NCBI GenBank assembly: GCA_023139775.1
Contig: JAGLMY010000014.1
Coordinates: forward strand, 1 to 54,887
Direction: 5' to 3'
Length of the DNA: 54,887 nucleotides
Source of the DNA: a bacterium
GTDB lineage: Bacteria; Oederibacteriota; JAAXVQ01; JAUVAV01
The notes below the pieces were generated by a model. The model had not been told where the DNA came from. It saw only the letters and a program-made list of their open reading frames with translations, and made no database searches. Of this stretch, positions 1 through 10,265 are shown piece after piece. The first letter of the stretch is position 1. Every line of letters starts with the position of its first letter. Position numbers and translations under genes: made by a program.

Positions 1-178
1 CCGCTTTCATTGCGGTCTGCCCTTCATGCAGCAGTGCGATCTGTTCCATCATTGAATCGCTTTTTTTCTCCTGCCTGGTCATTCTGACTTCTTGCTGATC
101 AAATTTATGATTCATTACTTCTAGAAACTTTTTCTGATCGTCCCTGAATTGTTCTACTACTGTTTTAAATTCGTTCAT
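1..178 (-). CDS. Partial small coiled-coil protein, function unknown
   Basis: The 5' part of a minus-strand gene that runs off the left edge of the window. The visible residues (MNEFKTVVEQF...) are hydrophilic, rich in Lys, Glu, Gln and Met, with heptad-like spacing suggesting a coiled coil. I chose the ATG at 178 because AGAAGGA lies about 8 bases upstream of it; an in-frame ATG at 202 has no ribosome binding site. It lies downstream of the rpoBC terminator, so it is probably a separate transcription unit. No family is recognised. Confidence 0.5.
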   Translation of the reverse strand, partial: MNEFKTVVEQFRDDQKKFLEVMNHKFDQQEVRMTRQEKKSDSMMEQIALLHEGQTAMKA

Positions 179-214
179 GGTGATTTTTCCTTCTTCTGCC
201 ATTTGCTAACGTAC

Positions 215-233
215 GGGCGAGGTCCCCTCGCCC
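215..233. repeat. Interspersed GC-rich palindrome
   Basis: GGGCGAGG and CCTCGCCC arms are separated by 3 bases. It is one of several short GC-rich palindromes in intergenic DNA of this window (compare 300-318 and 52392-52414). It resembles REP-like dispersed palindromes rather than a terminator, since no T-run follows on either strand. Confidence 0.5.
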
Positions 234-250
234 ACCAGAGGATATAATAT

Positions 251-283
251 AAAAAAAGGCGGCTGATTTTTCAACCAACCGCC
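251..283 (-). terminator. Intrinsic terminator of the rpoBC operon
   Basis: Read on the minus strand, an 11-bp stem (GGCGGTTGGTT paired with AATCAGCCGCC, with two or three G-T pairs) closes a GAAA tetraloop and is followed directly by seven T residues. It lies about 75 bases past the rpoC stop codon, where the end of the rpoBC transcript is expected. Confidence 0.9.
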
Positions 284-299
284 CTTGATATTCAATCGT

Positions 300-350
300 G
301 GGCAGGGTGACCCTGCCCCTACGGATCTGGCGGACGGGGAAACCCGCCCC
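300..350. repeat. Two adjacent GC-rich palindromes
   Basis: The first is GGGCAGGG / CCCTGCCC around TGA at 300-318. The second is an imperfect CGGG-GAAA-CCCG hairpin at about 335-346 flanked by further G/C runs. Both lie between the rpoC stop and the terminator, so they are transcribed into the rpoBC 3' UTR. They look like members of the same dispersed palindrome family as 215-233 and 52392-52414. Confidence 0.4.
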
Positions 351-357
351 ACCAATT

Positions 358-3300
358 TTAATTCCGGCTGACTTCCAGCTCTTCTTTCGCCTCTTCTTCA
401 GTCTTGTTCTCTCCTTCGAGTTGTGCTCTCAATTCCTGCATGCCCGGCATACCCGTACCTGCTGAAATCAGATGACCCATGATGACATTCTCTTTCAAGC
501 CTGTCAGATCATCCACTTTACCGGCAATGGCCGCTTCGGTGAGAACACGTGTGGTCTCCTGGAAGCTGGCCGCTGAAATAAAGCTCTCGGTTCCCAAGCT
601 GGCCTTGGTAATACCCAACAGGATCGGACGCGCTGTAGCCGGACGTCCGCCTTCTTTGATGACCCGCTCGTTTTCATCGCGAAAAGTAAAACGATAGACC
701 TGAGTGCCAACCAGGAATTTGGTGTCTCCGGAATCTTCCACCATAACTTTGCGCAGGAGTTGGCGCACAATGACCTCAATATGTTTGTCATTTATAGTAA
801 CACCCTGCAGACGATACACTTCCTGCACTTTGTTAACCAAGTATTCCTGAACCTCGTTTTCACCCTTGATCTCCAAAATGTCGTGCGGATTGACCGGGCC
901 GTCGGTTAAAGCTTCTCCAGCCTGTACCCGGTCATTGTCACGTACGTTCAAGTGCCTGCCGCCGGGGATGAGATATTCTTTTTCAATACCGGTTTCGTGT
1001 TTGACCAAGCAACGACGCATACCGCGTACCATACCGCTGAAATTGATAATTCCGTCAATTTCACTAATCACAGCCGCGCCTTTGGGTTTTCGAGCTTCAA
1101 ACAACTCAGCCACGCGCGGCAGACCACCTGTAATGTCACGAGTTTTGGAAATCTCACGCGGAATCTTGGCCAGAATGTCACCGGCTTTGATCACATCGCC
1201 GTTTTCTACTGTAAAGTAAGCGCCGGTCGGAATAGCGTAATTGGCAACCACCTCATTATTACTGTCTCGAATGATAATCTGCGGATGCATGTCTTCTTCT
1301 TTGTGCTCCATAATCACACGGCCGATAAGACCTGTCGTTTCATCTGTCTGCTCTTTCATAGTCTTACCTTCTACAATATCCTCAAAGTGCACTTTACCAC
1401 TTTGCTCGGTAAATATCGGTACATTGTACAGATCCCAGAGCGCGACTACTTCATTTTTTTTGACCTTGCTGCCTTCACTGACTTTCAGTACGGCACCATA
1501 AGGCACCGGATATAATTCGTGTTCTGAACCACGTTCATCATATACACCCAGTTCCGCATTGCGATTGAGTACAATGTAATCACCCTCGGAATTGGGAATC
1601 GTACGGGCATTGTGTAAACGCACAATACCCTCGTTTTTCACCTCAATTTTGGAAATTTCCAGAACACGACTGGCCGTACCACCGATATGGAAGGTACGCA
1701 AGGTCAGCTGAGTTCCCGGCTCACCAATGGATTGAGCGGCAATGATACCAACCGATTCACCAACCTCAACCGTACGACCGATGGACAGATTGCGCCCATA
1801 GCATTTGGCACAAACACCACGCTGGCTTTCGCAGGTAAGCACGGAACGTATCCTGATTCTTTCCACCACCGCGTTCTCAATCTTCTCGGCGATTACTTCA
1901 TCAATTTCCTGGCCTGAGCGAACCAGCACCTCATCAGACAACAGATCCACCACGTTGTCCAAGGCAACGCGGCCCAATATACGTTCTTTCAAGGGTTCAA
2001 TGACTTCCGAACCTTCCCGAATCGCGCCGATGGAAATGCCATTGAGTGTTTTACAATCTTCTTCAGCTATGATCACATCCTGGGCCACGTCCACCAGACG
2101 CCTGGTTAAGTACCCGGCATCAGCGGTTTTGAGCGCCGTATCAGCCAAACCTTTACGCGCGCCGTGCGTAGAGATAAAGTACTCCAACACGGTCAGTCCT
2201 TCACGGAAGTTCGCGATAATTGGCGACTCAATAATTTCACCGGCCGCGCCGGTAATCTTCTGCTGCGGTTTGGCCATCAGACCGCGCATACCCGCCAGCT
2301 GGCGAATCTGCATTTTGGATCCGCGAGCACCGGAGTCCGCCATCATGTAAATCGGATTAAATCCGTGACGATCTTCGGACAATCCGTTCATCATGACTTC
2401 AGCGATATTATCCGTAGTGTGCGTCCAAATATCGATTACCTTGTTGTAGCGCTCACCATCAGTAATAACTCCCTGCTGGTATTGACGTTCAATGGCAGCA
2501 ACTTCTTTTTTTGCCTGCTCGATCATCTTTGGTTTGCTTCCCGGGATTTTAATGTCATCTATACTGACTGTAATTCCGGCCCGGGTGGCAAATTCGAATC
2601 CGATTTCTTTCATTCTGTCCAGCATGAGGACCGTGACATACGTACCCTGCTCTTTATAACTGCGAGCTACCAGATTGGTTAACTCTTTTTTGTTGAGCAC
2701 TTTGTTCACATACCGCAATGGTTCAGGAACCACAGTTTCATTGAAGAAAATCCGGCCCGCGGTAATATCCAAAAACGAACCATTCACGCGGACTTTAATT
2801 TTGGCATGATAAGCTACTTCACCGGCATCTATGGCTACCATAACTTCTTCCGGGCCGGAGTAGACCTTGCCTTCGCCTTTGGCACCCGCCAATTCTTTGG
2901 TCAAATAATAACAACCCAAAACTATATCCTGAGACGGAGCAATGATCGGACGACCACTGGCAGTCGAGAGAATATTGTTAGTAGAGAGCATTAATACGCG
3001 TGCTTCCAATTGCGCTTCAGTGGACAAGGGTACGTGTACAGCCATCTGATCACCGTCAAAGTCCGCGTTAAAGGCCGCGCAGACCAAGGGATGAATACGA
3101 ATGGCTTTCCCTTCGACCAAAACCGGCAAAAAAGCTTGAATTCCCTGACGATGCAGAGTAGGCGCGCGGTTCAGCATAATCGGATGATCCTCAAGCACCT
3201 CTTCGAGAATATCCCATACTTCCGGTTTGACACGTTCTACCATCTTTTTCGCGCTCTTGATGGTATGCACATAACCGCGCTCTTCCAGCTTTTTAATAAT

Positions 3301-4485
3301 AAACGGTTTGAAGAGTTCAAGCGCCATCTTTTTGGGCAAACCGCATTGCCATAATTTCAGTTCCGGTCCCACCACAATAACTGAACGACCGGAGTAATCA
3401 ACACGTTTACCCAGCAAGTTCTGGCGGAAACGGCCCTGCTTCCCTTTTAGCATATCGGAAAGCGATTTTAACGGACGATTGCCAGGACCCTTAACCGCGT
3501 GCCCGCGACGACCATTGTCAAACAAGGCATCTACGGCTTCCTGCAGCATCCGTTTTTCATTGCGAATGATTACATCCGGAGCTTTCAAATCCATCAACTT
3601 TTTCAAGCGGTTATTGCGATTGATCACACGCCGGTACAGATCATTTAAGTCAGACGTGGCAAAACGGCCGCCATCCAACGGAACTAGAGGACGTAATTCC
3701 GGCGGGATGACCGGAACCACTTCCAGGACCATCCAATCCGGCTGATTGCCGGATTGGCGGAACGCTTCCACCACTTTAAGCCGTTTGACAATTTCCTTCT
3801 TTTTCTGGACCGAAGCGGTTTCCATATCTTTATGGAAACGCTCTGACTTCTCGTCCAGATCGATTTCCTGGAGCAAATCCCGAACTGCCTCAGCGCCCAT
3901 TTTCGCCTTGAAGGCTGTGCCGTACTGTTCCCGGAAACCACGGTAGTCTTCATCACTAAGCAACTGCTTCTTGGCTAACGGAGTATCTCCTGAATCTGTA
4001 ACAATGTAACTTTCATAATAAATAACTTTTTCCAAAGCCCGCGCGGCGATATTCAGCAGATAGGCAATCCGGGAAGGAACTCCTTTAAAGTACCAGATGT
4101 GCGTTACCGGTGCTACCAGTTCAATATGGCCCAGACGTTCACGCCGTACCTTACTCTGGATAATCTCAACACCGCAGCGGTCGCAGACCACGCCTTTGTA
4201 GCGAATGCGTTTGTACTTGCCGCAAGCGCATTCCCAGTCCTTTACCGGACCAAAGATGCGTTCGCAGAACAAGCCGTCCCGCTCAGGTTTAAATGTACGG
4301 TAATTAATGGTTTCCGGCTTTTTAACTTCTCCGCGAGACCAATTCCGGATCACTTCCGGGGAAGCCAGAGAAATACGAATGGCATCAAACATCCCCGCTG
4401 CCCGCGATTCATGATACTCGCGCTCTTTTTCGCGCTCCCGCTGGAGCATTGTCATTTTTTCTCCAAAGCCGCCTTCTACTCTCAT
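358..4485 (-). CDS. rpoC: DNA-directed RNA polymerase subunit beta' (RpoC)
   Basis: The largest catalytic subunit of RNA polymerase, 1375 aa, close to the usual bacterial length. The N-terminal zinc site has Cys86, Cys88, Cys101 and Cys104. The active-site motif NADFDGDQM, whose aspartates bind the catalytic magnesium, is at about residues 473-481. A second zinc site ([15 protein letters not shown]) and the conserved [13 protein letters not shown] segment of the bridge-helix/trigger-loop part follow. The start is set by AAGGAGGA about 6 bases upstream of the ATG at 4485. The ATG overlaps the rpoB stop codon (ATGA), so the two are probably translationally coupled. A strong terminator follows at 251-283. 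Identification is certain. Confidence 0.99.
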   Translation of the reverse strand: MRVEGGFGEKMTMLQREREKEREYHESRAAGMFDAIRISLASPEVIRNWSRGEVKKPETINYRTFKPERDGLFCERIFGPVKDWECACGKYKRIRYKGVVCDRCGVEIIQSKVRRERLGHIELVAPVTHIWYFKGVPSRIAYLLNIAARALEKVIYYESYIVTDSGDTPLAKKQLLSDEDYRGFREQYGTAFKAKMGAEAVRDLLQEIDLDEKSERFHKDMETASVQKKKEIVKRLKVVEAFRQSGNQPDWMVLEVVPVIPPELRPLVPLDGGRFATSDLNDLYRRVINRNNRLKKLMDLKAPDVIIRNEKRMLQEAVDALFDNGRRGHAVKGPGNRPLKSLSDMLKGKQGRFRQNLLGKRVDYSGRSVIVVGPELKLWQCGLPKKMALELFKPFIIKKLEERGYVHTIKSAKKMVERVKPEVWDILEEVLEDHPIMLNRAPTLHRQGIQAFLPVLVEGKAIRIHPLVCAAFNADFDGDQMAVHVPLSTEAQLEARVLMLSTNNILSTASGRPIIAPSQDIVLGCYYLTKELAGAKGEGKVYSGPEEVMVAIDAGEVAYHAKIKVRVNGSFLDITAGRIFFNETVVPEPLRYVNKVLNKKELTNLVARSYKEQGTYVTVLMLDRMKEIGFEFATRAGITVSIDDIKIPGSKPKMIEQAKKEVAAIERQYQQGVITDGERYNKVIDIWTHTTDNIAEVMMNGLSEDRHGFNPIYMMADSGARGSKMQIRQLAGMRGLMAKPQQKITGAAGEIIESPIIANFREGLTVLEYFISTHGARKGLADTALKTADAGYLTRRLVDVAQDVIIAEEDCKTLNGISIGAIREGSEVIEPLKERILGRVALDNVVDLLSDEVLVRSGQEIDEVIAEKIENAVVERIRIRSVLTCESQRGVCAKCYGRNLSIGRTVEVGESVGIIAAQSIGEPGTQLTLRTFHIGGTASRVLEISKIEVKNEGIVRLHNARTIPNSEGDYIVLNRNAELGVYDERGSEHELYPVPYGAVLKVSEGSKVKKNEVVALWDLYNVPIFTEQSGKVHFEDIVEGKTMKEQTDETTGLIGRVIMEHKEEDMHPQIIIRDSNNEVVANYAIPTGAYFTVENGDVIKAGDILAKIPREISKTRDITGGLPRVAELFEARKPKGAAVISEIDGIINFSGMVRGMRRCLVKHETGIEKEYLIPGGRHLNVRDNDRVQAGEALTDGPVNPHDILEIKGENEVQEYLVNKVQEVYRLQGVTINDKHIEVIVRQLLRKVMVEDSGDTKFLVGTQVYRFTFRDENERVIKEGGRPATARPILLGITKASLGTESFISAASFQETTRVLTEAAIAGKVDDLTGLKENVIMGHLISAGTGMPGMQELRAQLEGENKTEEEAKEELEVSRN

Positions 4486-7400
4486 GCGTCCTCCTTGGCA
4501 ACCTTGCGCTTTTTAGACTTAGTTGCTTTTTCTTCTTTGGGTTTTTCTGGTTCTTGTTCACGCTTGCGCAGCAGCTCAATATTCAGACCCAAGCTTTGCA
4601 GCTCTTTGACCAGGACATTGAAAGACTCCGGCACGCATGATTCAGGCGCGTTCTTACCTTTAACAATAGCTTCATAAATTTTGGTGCGGCCGGCGGTGTC
4701 ATCGGATTTTACAGTCAATAATTCCTGTAAAATTTCAGCCGCGCCGTATGCTTCCAAGGCCCAAACTTCCATCTCGCCAAAACGTTGCCCGCCGAATTGC
4801 GCCTTACCGCCCAAGGGCTGCTGAGTAATTAGCGAGTAGGGACCAATGGAGCGGGCATGGATCTTATCGTCCACTAAGTGCGCCAATTTCAGCATGTAAA
4901 TGAAACCGACGGTGACTTCATGATCAAAACGTTCCCCAGTACGACCATCGTATAAATCCGTGGTGCCGCTTTCCGGCAACTGCGCTTCTTTTAAAGTATC
5001 TTTGATCTGTTCCTGCGTCGCGCCGTCAAACACCGGCGAGGCAATGAACTTATCTAATTTTTGGGCAGCCCAACCCAAATGCGTTTCCAGAATCTGTCCC
5101 AGGTTCATACGAGAAGGAACACCTAAAGGATTCAAAATAATATCCACCGGTGTCCCGTCTTCCAAGTAGGGCATGTCTTCGATTGGCACTACTTTGGAAA
5201 CCACACCTTTGTTTCCGTGACGCCCGGCCATCTTGTCACCCACGGACAATTTGCGCTTTTTGGCCACATTCACCTTGACTAATTTAATCACACCCGGAGG
5301 CAGCTCATCGCCTTTACGGATTTTCAGAATCCGTTTCTCATGCTCTTGATTCACTTCCTCTTTAGTTTCTTCGGCAATTTGTTTTAACCGGAAAATGCGT
5401 TTGGCGGCATTTTCCTTGGCAATGCCGGCATCTCCTTTGCCGCTCTTCTTGATCTCGGCCAGGACTTCAGCCAGTTTATTTTCCACCTCCGCGATATCTT
5501 CATTACGCCGCTTGTCAACATTGGCAACCCGGCGCATACGTTCTTTCTCAATCTTCTTGATCTGATCAATATCACGGGCTCGAATTTTGTCATCACGTTC
5601 CCGGCGTGAGAATACCTTGACTTCAATGACTTTACCTTCCACTCCCGGAGGTACTTTCAGCGAAGCATCGCGCACATCACCGGATTTTTCGCCAAAAATG
5701 GCGCGCAATAGTTTTTCTTCCGGGGAGAGCTCGGTCTCGCCTTTGGGGGTAACTTTTCCAACCAGAATGTCGCCCGGCCCTACTTCCGCGCCCACGCGAA
5801 CAATTCCATTTTCATCGAGATCCTTTAAGGCTTCCTCACCCACATTGGGAATATCACGGGTAATTTCCTCTTTGCCTAATTTCGTGTCCCGGGCTTCGAG
5901 TTCGAATTCTTCCACATGAATCGAGGTGAAAAAATCCTGTTTCAGCAAACCCTCGGATACAATAATCGCGTCTTCAAAGTTGTATCCTCGCCAGGGCATA
6001 AATGCCACCAGAACATTTTGGCCGAGAGCCAATTCACCACCATTGGTGGCCGGACCATCAGCTATGACCTGACCGCGTTTTATATGTTGTCCCGGACGCA
6101 CGATCGGTTTTTGATTCACACAGGTATCCTGGTTGGAACGTTGGTATTTCAATAGATTGTAGGTGTCAATGTGAACTCGTCCCTCTTTTTTATCTTCCCA
6201 GGAGATTACAATTTTATCTGAAGATACTTTTTCCACGGTCCCTTCATGACGGGCATTAAGCATAACACCGGAATCATAAGCAGCCTTGCCTTCCATACCG
6301 GTTCCCACCAACGGAGCTTGTGTACGTAATAGCGGCACAGCCTGACGTTGCATATTAGAGCCCATGAGCGCGCGGTTGGCGTCATCGTGCTCTAAAAAAG
6401 GAATCAGCGCGCTGGCTACAGAAACCAGCTGTTTCGGTGAAACGTCCATATAATTTACGTCTTTGGGATTGACCAACGGATAATCCACTTTAAAACGAGC
6501 CGCAATCATTGGTCCTACCAGATTGCCTTTGGCATCTACCTCAGCATTGGCCTGAGCAATAACATAGGCATCCTCTTCATCAGCCACCAAATAGTGCATT
6601 TCATCCGTCACTTTGCCATTTACGACTTTACGATACGGTGTTTCAACGAATCCAAATTCATTGACCCGGGCGAAGCTCGCCAATGAAGAAATCAAACCAA
6701 TGTTTGGACCTTCAGGCGTTTCAATCGGACAGATACGGCCATAGTGCGTATGGTGTACGTCACGCACCTCAAAGCCGGCACGTTCACGGTTCAAACCACC
6801 CGGTCCCAACGCGGAGAGGCGCCGTTTGTGCGTCAATTCCGCCAACGGATTGGTCTGATCCATAAACTGGGAGAGCTGCGAGGAACCAAAAAACTCCTTC
6901 ACCCCGGCAGCCACCGGTTTAGCATTGATCAAATTACTGGGCATGCAGGTGTCAATTTCCAGAATGGACATTCTTTCTCTTACTGCGCGCTCAATGCGCG
7001 ACAAACCAATACGGAATTGGTTTTCCAGTAATTCACCGGAGGAACGTACACGACGATTGCCCAAGTGGTCAATATCATCCTTAGCATCTTCTTGGTTGTT
7101 CAGCTTAACCAGACGCCGAACAATCTCAACAATATCCTCTTTTTTCAGTGTGCAGTGATCCAAAGGAATATGCAGCCCCAGACGTTTATTGAGTTTGTAT
7201 CTTCCTACGCGCGAAAGATTATAACGCTTGGGATTGAAGAACAGGCTGTCCAACAAGGCCGAAGCGCTTTCCACGGTCGGCGGATCGCCGGGACGCATTT
7301 TGCGGTAAATTTCAATAAGCGCTTCATTTTTCGAACGGGTATTGTCTTTAGCTAATGTTTTATGCAAGGACTGTGCTTCATCCACTCCCAGCTTGGCAAC

Positions 7401-8252
7401 GGAAATCTTTTTAATCTTGGCTTCTTCGAATTGCTTGACCAATTCCGGTGTAATCATAGTATTGCACTCAGCCAATACTTCTCCGGTCGATTGATCCACC
7501 ACATCTTCGGTCAGGCTTCGATCTACCGCTTGTTCCTGGGCCGGAATGACTTCAGTCTCATAAAATAAATCAATAATTTTTTTCTGGGTGGTAAACCCAA
7601 TCGCGCGCAGGAAGGTGGTTACCAAAATTTTACGCTTGCGGTCTATGCGCAGGTACAACAGATCATTGTTGTCAAACTCCATTTCCAACCAGGAACCCCA
7701 GTAGGGAATAATCCGGGCGATCATGAAGCGTTTTCCGGCACTAACGGATTTCACTTCATCTTCATCAAACGAGACACCCGGCGAGCGATGCAACTGAGAT
7801 ACAATAACACGTTCCGCGCCATTAATAACAAATGTGCCTTTAGTTGTCATCAGGGGCAATTCACAGAAAAACACTTCTTGCTCTTTAATGTCTTTAATCC
7901 GTTTCACTTTCGTGTCCGGATCTTCTTCCCGGACCACCAAACGCAAGGTAACCTTCAAAGCTGCGGAATAGGTCATATCCCGCTCCCGGCATTCCTCTTC
8001 AGTATATTTCGGATCACCAAAGGTGAAGCCTGCAAATTCCAAGCTTGAGTTATTGTTAAAATCATAAATTGGAAAAACACTTTGCAGGACAGCTTGCAGA
8101 CCCTGATTCTTGCGGTCTTCAGGGCGGATGCTTTTTTGCAGGAAATCATTATAGGACTTCTTTTGAATTTCCATCAAATTGGGAATATCCATAATTTCAG
8201 GAATGTGGTTGAAGTACGTACGATTTCTTGGATCAACAAAGGCTTTGGGCAT
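4482..8252 (-). CDS. rpoB: DNA-directed RNA polymerase subunit beta (RpoB)
   Basis: The second-largest subunit of RNA polymerase, 1256 aa. The rifampicin-binding segment at about residues 455-490 ([15 protein letters not shown]...[12 protein letters not shown]) has the residues typical of sensitive enzymes, including the His and Ser equivalent to E. coli 526 and 531. A charged, probably coiled-coil lineage insertion ([18 protein letters not shown]...) lies around residues 890-970, ahead of the conserved [27 protein letters not shown] segment. The C-terminus is Lys-rich. The ATG at 8252 has AAGGAGGATATTGT in front of it. The ribosomal genes rplJL, which often precede rpoB, are absent here. Confidence 0.99.
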   Translation of the reverse strand: MPKAFVDPRNRTYFNHIPEIMDIPNLMEIQKKSYNDFLQKSIRPEDRKNQGLQAVLQSVFPIYDFNNNSSLEFAGFTFGDPKYTEEECRERDMTYSAALKVTLRLVVREEDPDTKVKRIKDIKEQEVFFCELPLMTTKGTFVINGAERVIVSQLHRSPGVSFDEDEVKSVSAGKRFMIARIIPYWGSWLEMEFDNNDLLYLRIDRKRKILVTTFLRAIGFTTQKKIIDLFYETEVIPAQEQAVDRSLTEDVVDQSTGEVLAECNTMITPELVKQFEEAKIKKISVAKLGVDEAQSLHKTLAKDNTRSKNEALIEIYRKMRPGDPPTVESASALLDSLFFNPKRYNLSRVGRYKLNKRLGLHIPLDHCTLKKEDIVEIVRRLVKLNNQEDAKDDIDHLGNRRVRSSGELLENQFRIGLSRIERAVRERMSILEIDTCMPSNLINAKPVAAGVKEFFGSSQLSQFMDQTNPLAELTHKRRLSALGPGGLNRERAGFEVRDVHHTHYGRICPIETPEGPNIGLISSLASFARVNEFGFVETPYRKVVNGKVTDEMHYLVADEEDAYVIAQANAEVDAKGNLVGPMIAARFKVDYPLVNPKDVNYMDVSPKQLVSVASALIPFLEHDDANRALMGSNMQRQAVPLLRTQAPLVGTGMEGKAAYDSGVMLNARHEGTVEKVSSDKIVISWEDKKEGRVHIDTYNLLKYQRSNQDTCVNQKPIVRPGQHIKRGQVIADGPATNGGELALGQNVLVAFMPWRGYNFEDAIIVSEGLLKQDFFTSIHVEEFELEARDTKLGKEEITRDIPNVGEEALKDLDENGIVRVGAEVGPGDILVGKVTPKGETELSPEEKLLRAIFGEKSGDVRDASLKVPPGVEGKVIEVKVFSRRERDDKIRARDIDQIKKIEKERMRRVANVDKRRNEDIAEVENKLAEVLAEIKKSGKGDAGIAKENAAKRIFRLKQIAEETKEEVNQEHEKRILKIRKGDELPPGVIKLVKVNVAKKRKLSVGDKMAGRHGNKGVVSKVVPIEDMPYLEDGTPVDIILNPLGVPSRMNLGQILETHLGWAAQKLDKFIASPVFDGATQEQIKDTLKEAQLPESGTTDLYDGRTGERFDHEVTVGFIYMLKLAHLVDDKIHARSIGPYSLITQQPLGGKAQFGGQRFGEMEVWALEAYGAAEILQELLTVKSDDTAGRTKIYEAIVKGKNAPESCVPESFNVLVKELQSLGLNIELLRKREQEPEKPKEEKATKSKKRKVAKEDA

Positions 8253-8359
8253 ACAATATCCTCCTTGCCCTAATTAACATTAGGGAAACCCATATATTTT
8301 GATACCAGATATTATTGATACCAGGCTACAATGTTTGAAGTGAAAAATATAGAATGAAA

Positions 8360-8389
8360 AGAATAGTATACTTCGAGGTAATATGTCAA
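8360..8389 (-). promoter_or_regulatory. Candidate sigma-70 promoter for rpoBC
   Basis: On the minus strand there is a perfect -35 box TTGACA (8384-8389). The -10 is either TATTCT after 18 bp (8360-8365) or TACTAT after 15 bp (8363-8368), each matching 4 of 6 consensus bases. It lies about 110 bp upstream of the rpoB start in AT-rich DNA, as expected for an operon that begins at rpoB. Confidence 0.55.
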
Positions 8390-8440
8390 GGTCTTTTTTT
8401 ATATTTCACCATATTTATTTGAAAATGGAAGGGAATAATA

Positions 8441-8640
8441 GTGGCTTCGTTGGCTGACACACTCCGAGGCAGTGCCATTACATTGGTCCCTATATTAATA
8501 TGTAGGTTTCACCATAAATACAGCCCCGTAGCCGGGTCTTCAGGAAAGAACACAGAGGGTGTAGCTATTCCGAGGCCTTCGCAACCCCGACCGGAAGTGA
8601 GGAATCTCCATGCTTACTCGAAGAAAATAGTCTATTGCCT
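8441..8640. other. GC-rich intergenic element of unknown nature
   Basis: The 400-base gap between the sigma-54 activator gene and rpoB has an AT-rich promoter half and this GC-richer half. It contains short self-complementary stretches, for example CCCG-GCTA-CGGG near 8529-8541, GGAGATTCCTC near 8600 and TGGC...GCCA near 8450-8476. The reading frames across it are short and lack good ribosome binding sites. It could be a structured RNA, the 3' UTR of the activator gene or a decayed mobile element. I recognise no riboswitch or RNA family. Confidence 0.25.
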
Positions 8641-8653
8641 CATTTCAGGCTAT

Positions 8654-10069
8654 TTAATCCTCAATGTTTAAGCGTTTCATGGCTTGCGTTAATTGTTGAT
8701 AATTATTAATGCCTATTGATCTGGCTGTCTTGGTCTTGTTTTTTTTGTTTTTTTCCAGGTGGTGTAGTAGGTAGCGTTTTTCTTTTTCATCAATCTCGAC
8801 CTTTAATTGTTTTTTCAAATCCTGATACTCCAGTTCCAAATAATCAGCAGTCCCGGGAGGCTGTCCGATTTTTTCGTCACTATTTTCTGTTTCCGCTTCC
8901 ATTTGCGTCACAAAGGATTGGATGTCCTGCAGGGATATAATATTATCCAAAGAATTTTTAATCCCAACCTCTGTGCATTTTTTTAAATGCCGCACGTTAC
9001 CTTCCCACTTCTGCTTTTGCATCCATTCCATCACCTCCACCGAGGTCGCTTGGATGCGTTTTTGATACCTGGGATTTAACTCCTTGATAAAATGATCCAC
9101 CAGCAAGGGAATGTCTTCCAGATGATCGCGCAGCGGCGGAATGATCAAGACATGATTATACAAACGATAATATAAATCCTTGCGAAAGAATCCCTTGTCC
9201 ACCATTTTTTTCAGATTGCGGTTGGTGGCTGCTAAGATGACAATATCCATTTTTATTTTTTCTGTGGATCCCACCCGGGTGATGATCTTATTCTCAAGCA
9301 AGGTCAACAATTTTGCTTGTTGTTCTAAAGGCAATTCACCAATTTCATTTAAAAACGCCACTCCGCCTTGCGTTTCCTCGATCAACCCCTTTTTGTTCCT
9401 CTGAGCACCACTGAAGGCTCCGGTCACATACCCAAACACTTCCGATTCAAATAGGTTCGGACTGATTTTGGTTAAATCAATTTCATAAAAGGGTTTAGCT
9501 TGGCGTTTGCTTAAGGCATGAAACGACCGGGCCACCAGATCTTTGCCAGTGCCTGTTTCCCCTAGAATCATGGTGTCACATTCCGATTGAGCTGCCCACA
9601 AAATGTTTTTGGCAAGATTCATAATCACCTTGCTCTTGCCGACAATTCTTTCCTCCCAAACCGGCAGGTCCTGATCCGGTGGTCCGTTTTTCTTGTGTAG
9701 ATACCGTTTGACTTTTTCAACCAGACTTTTAAAATCCTCCACCGGTTTTACTTCAAAATCATTGGCACCGTTTTTTATCATTTCAATCAAGAGGCTGGTA
9801 TCACCAACCCCGCTGATCACAATGATGGGCAGCTCTTCCTGGGTCCATTTTTCCCGCAGCCGATTCAGTATCACGCAGCCGCTGCGGTCTCCGCCGTCCC
9901 CTTTTAAATCAACATCCAACAGCACCACATCCGGTTTGCAGGCACCGACCAATTCCAGGGAGTGCTTTTCATCATCAGCACATTCCACCTGAAACCCTTC
10001 CTGCTCAAAGACCTCTTTGTAGACATTCGCAATATTTATGTTGTCATCCACAATCAACATATACGCCAT
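8654..10069 (-). CDS. Sigma-54-dependent response regulator (NtrC type)
   Basis: A 471-aa transcription activator with three domains. The receiver (about 1-124) has acidic residues Asp8-Asp9, phosphoacceptor Asp52, Ser86 and Lys108. The AAA+ sigma-54 interaction domain (about 140-370) has the Walker A motif GETGTGK (170-176), the loop GAFSGA (217-222) instead of the usual GAFTGA, and arginine fingers in FRKDLYYRL (Arg296, Arg302). A short Fis-type helix-turn-helix (KTARSIGINNYQQLTQAMKRL) ends the protein. Oddly, Walker B reads FLNEIGEL with Asn241 where Asp is usual. Three sigma-54 promoters with a shared upstream palindrome lie in the same window (19.8, 20.6 and 51.4 kb), so this is the obvious candidate activator; that link is inferred. 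No intact partner histidine kinase is present. Confidence 0.93.
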   Translation of the reverse strand: MAYMLIVDDNINIANVYKEVFEQEGFQVECADDEKHSLELVGACKPDVVLLDVDLKGDGGDRSGCVILNRLREKWTQEELPIIVISGVGDTSLLIEMIKNGANDFEVKPVEDFKSLVEKVKRYLHKKNGPPDQDLPVWEERIVGKSKVIMNLAKNILWAAQSECDTMILGETGTGKDLVARSFHALSKRQAKPFYEIDLTKISPNLFESEVFGYVTGAFSGAQRNKKGLIEETQGGVAFLNEIGELPLEQQAKLLTLLENKIITRVGSTEKIKMDIVILAATNRNLKKMVDKGFFRKDLYYRLYNHVLIIPPLRDHLEDIPLLVDHFIKELNPRYQKRIQATSVEVMEWMQKQKWEGNVRHLKKCTEVGIKNSLDNIISLQDIQSFVTQMEAETENSDEKIGQPPGTADYLELEYQDLKKQLKVEIDEKEKRYLLHHLEKNKKNKTKTARSIGINNYQQLTQAMKRLNIED

Positions 10070-10083
10070 GGTTGTCTGCTCCT

Positions 10084-10155
10084 TTACTCGCCGGTTTTCT
10101 CAGCCTGAACCAGAGGCAACTGAAAATAAAATGTCGGCCTTGCGTTTTTGAAATT
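10084..10155 (-). pseudogene. Possible remnant of a histidine kinase C-terminus
   Basis: The 23 codons before a TAA at 10084-10086 read NFKNARPTFYFQLPLVQAEKTGE. The segment TFYFQLPL is typical of the final strand of histidine-kinase ATPase domains. The stop lies just ahead of the ribosome binding site of the response regulator, where a coupled kinase gene would end. Upstream the frame is closed by TGA and the neighbouring frame carries no clear kinase motif, so at most a decayed stub remains. The rest of 10156-10265 shows nothing I can name. Confidence 0.25.
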
Positions 10156-10265
10156 CCTTCAACGCAAAGATCACCAGAGGAGGTTCCCCCTCGGTTATTT
10201 CAGGTGGCCCTCTAACGGTTTCTCTTCAGATTGTTTTTATCATGTCTTCACACCCAGCGAAACAA

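Noticed and set aside
8441-8640. A cyclic-di-GMP (GEMM) riboswitch, prompted by GTAGCCGGGT on the plus strand.
   Set aside because: The rest of the conserved core (the GAAA-capped helix and the GCAAAGCC segment) is missing on both strands.
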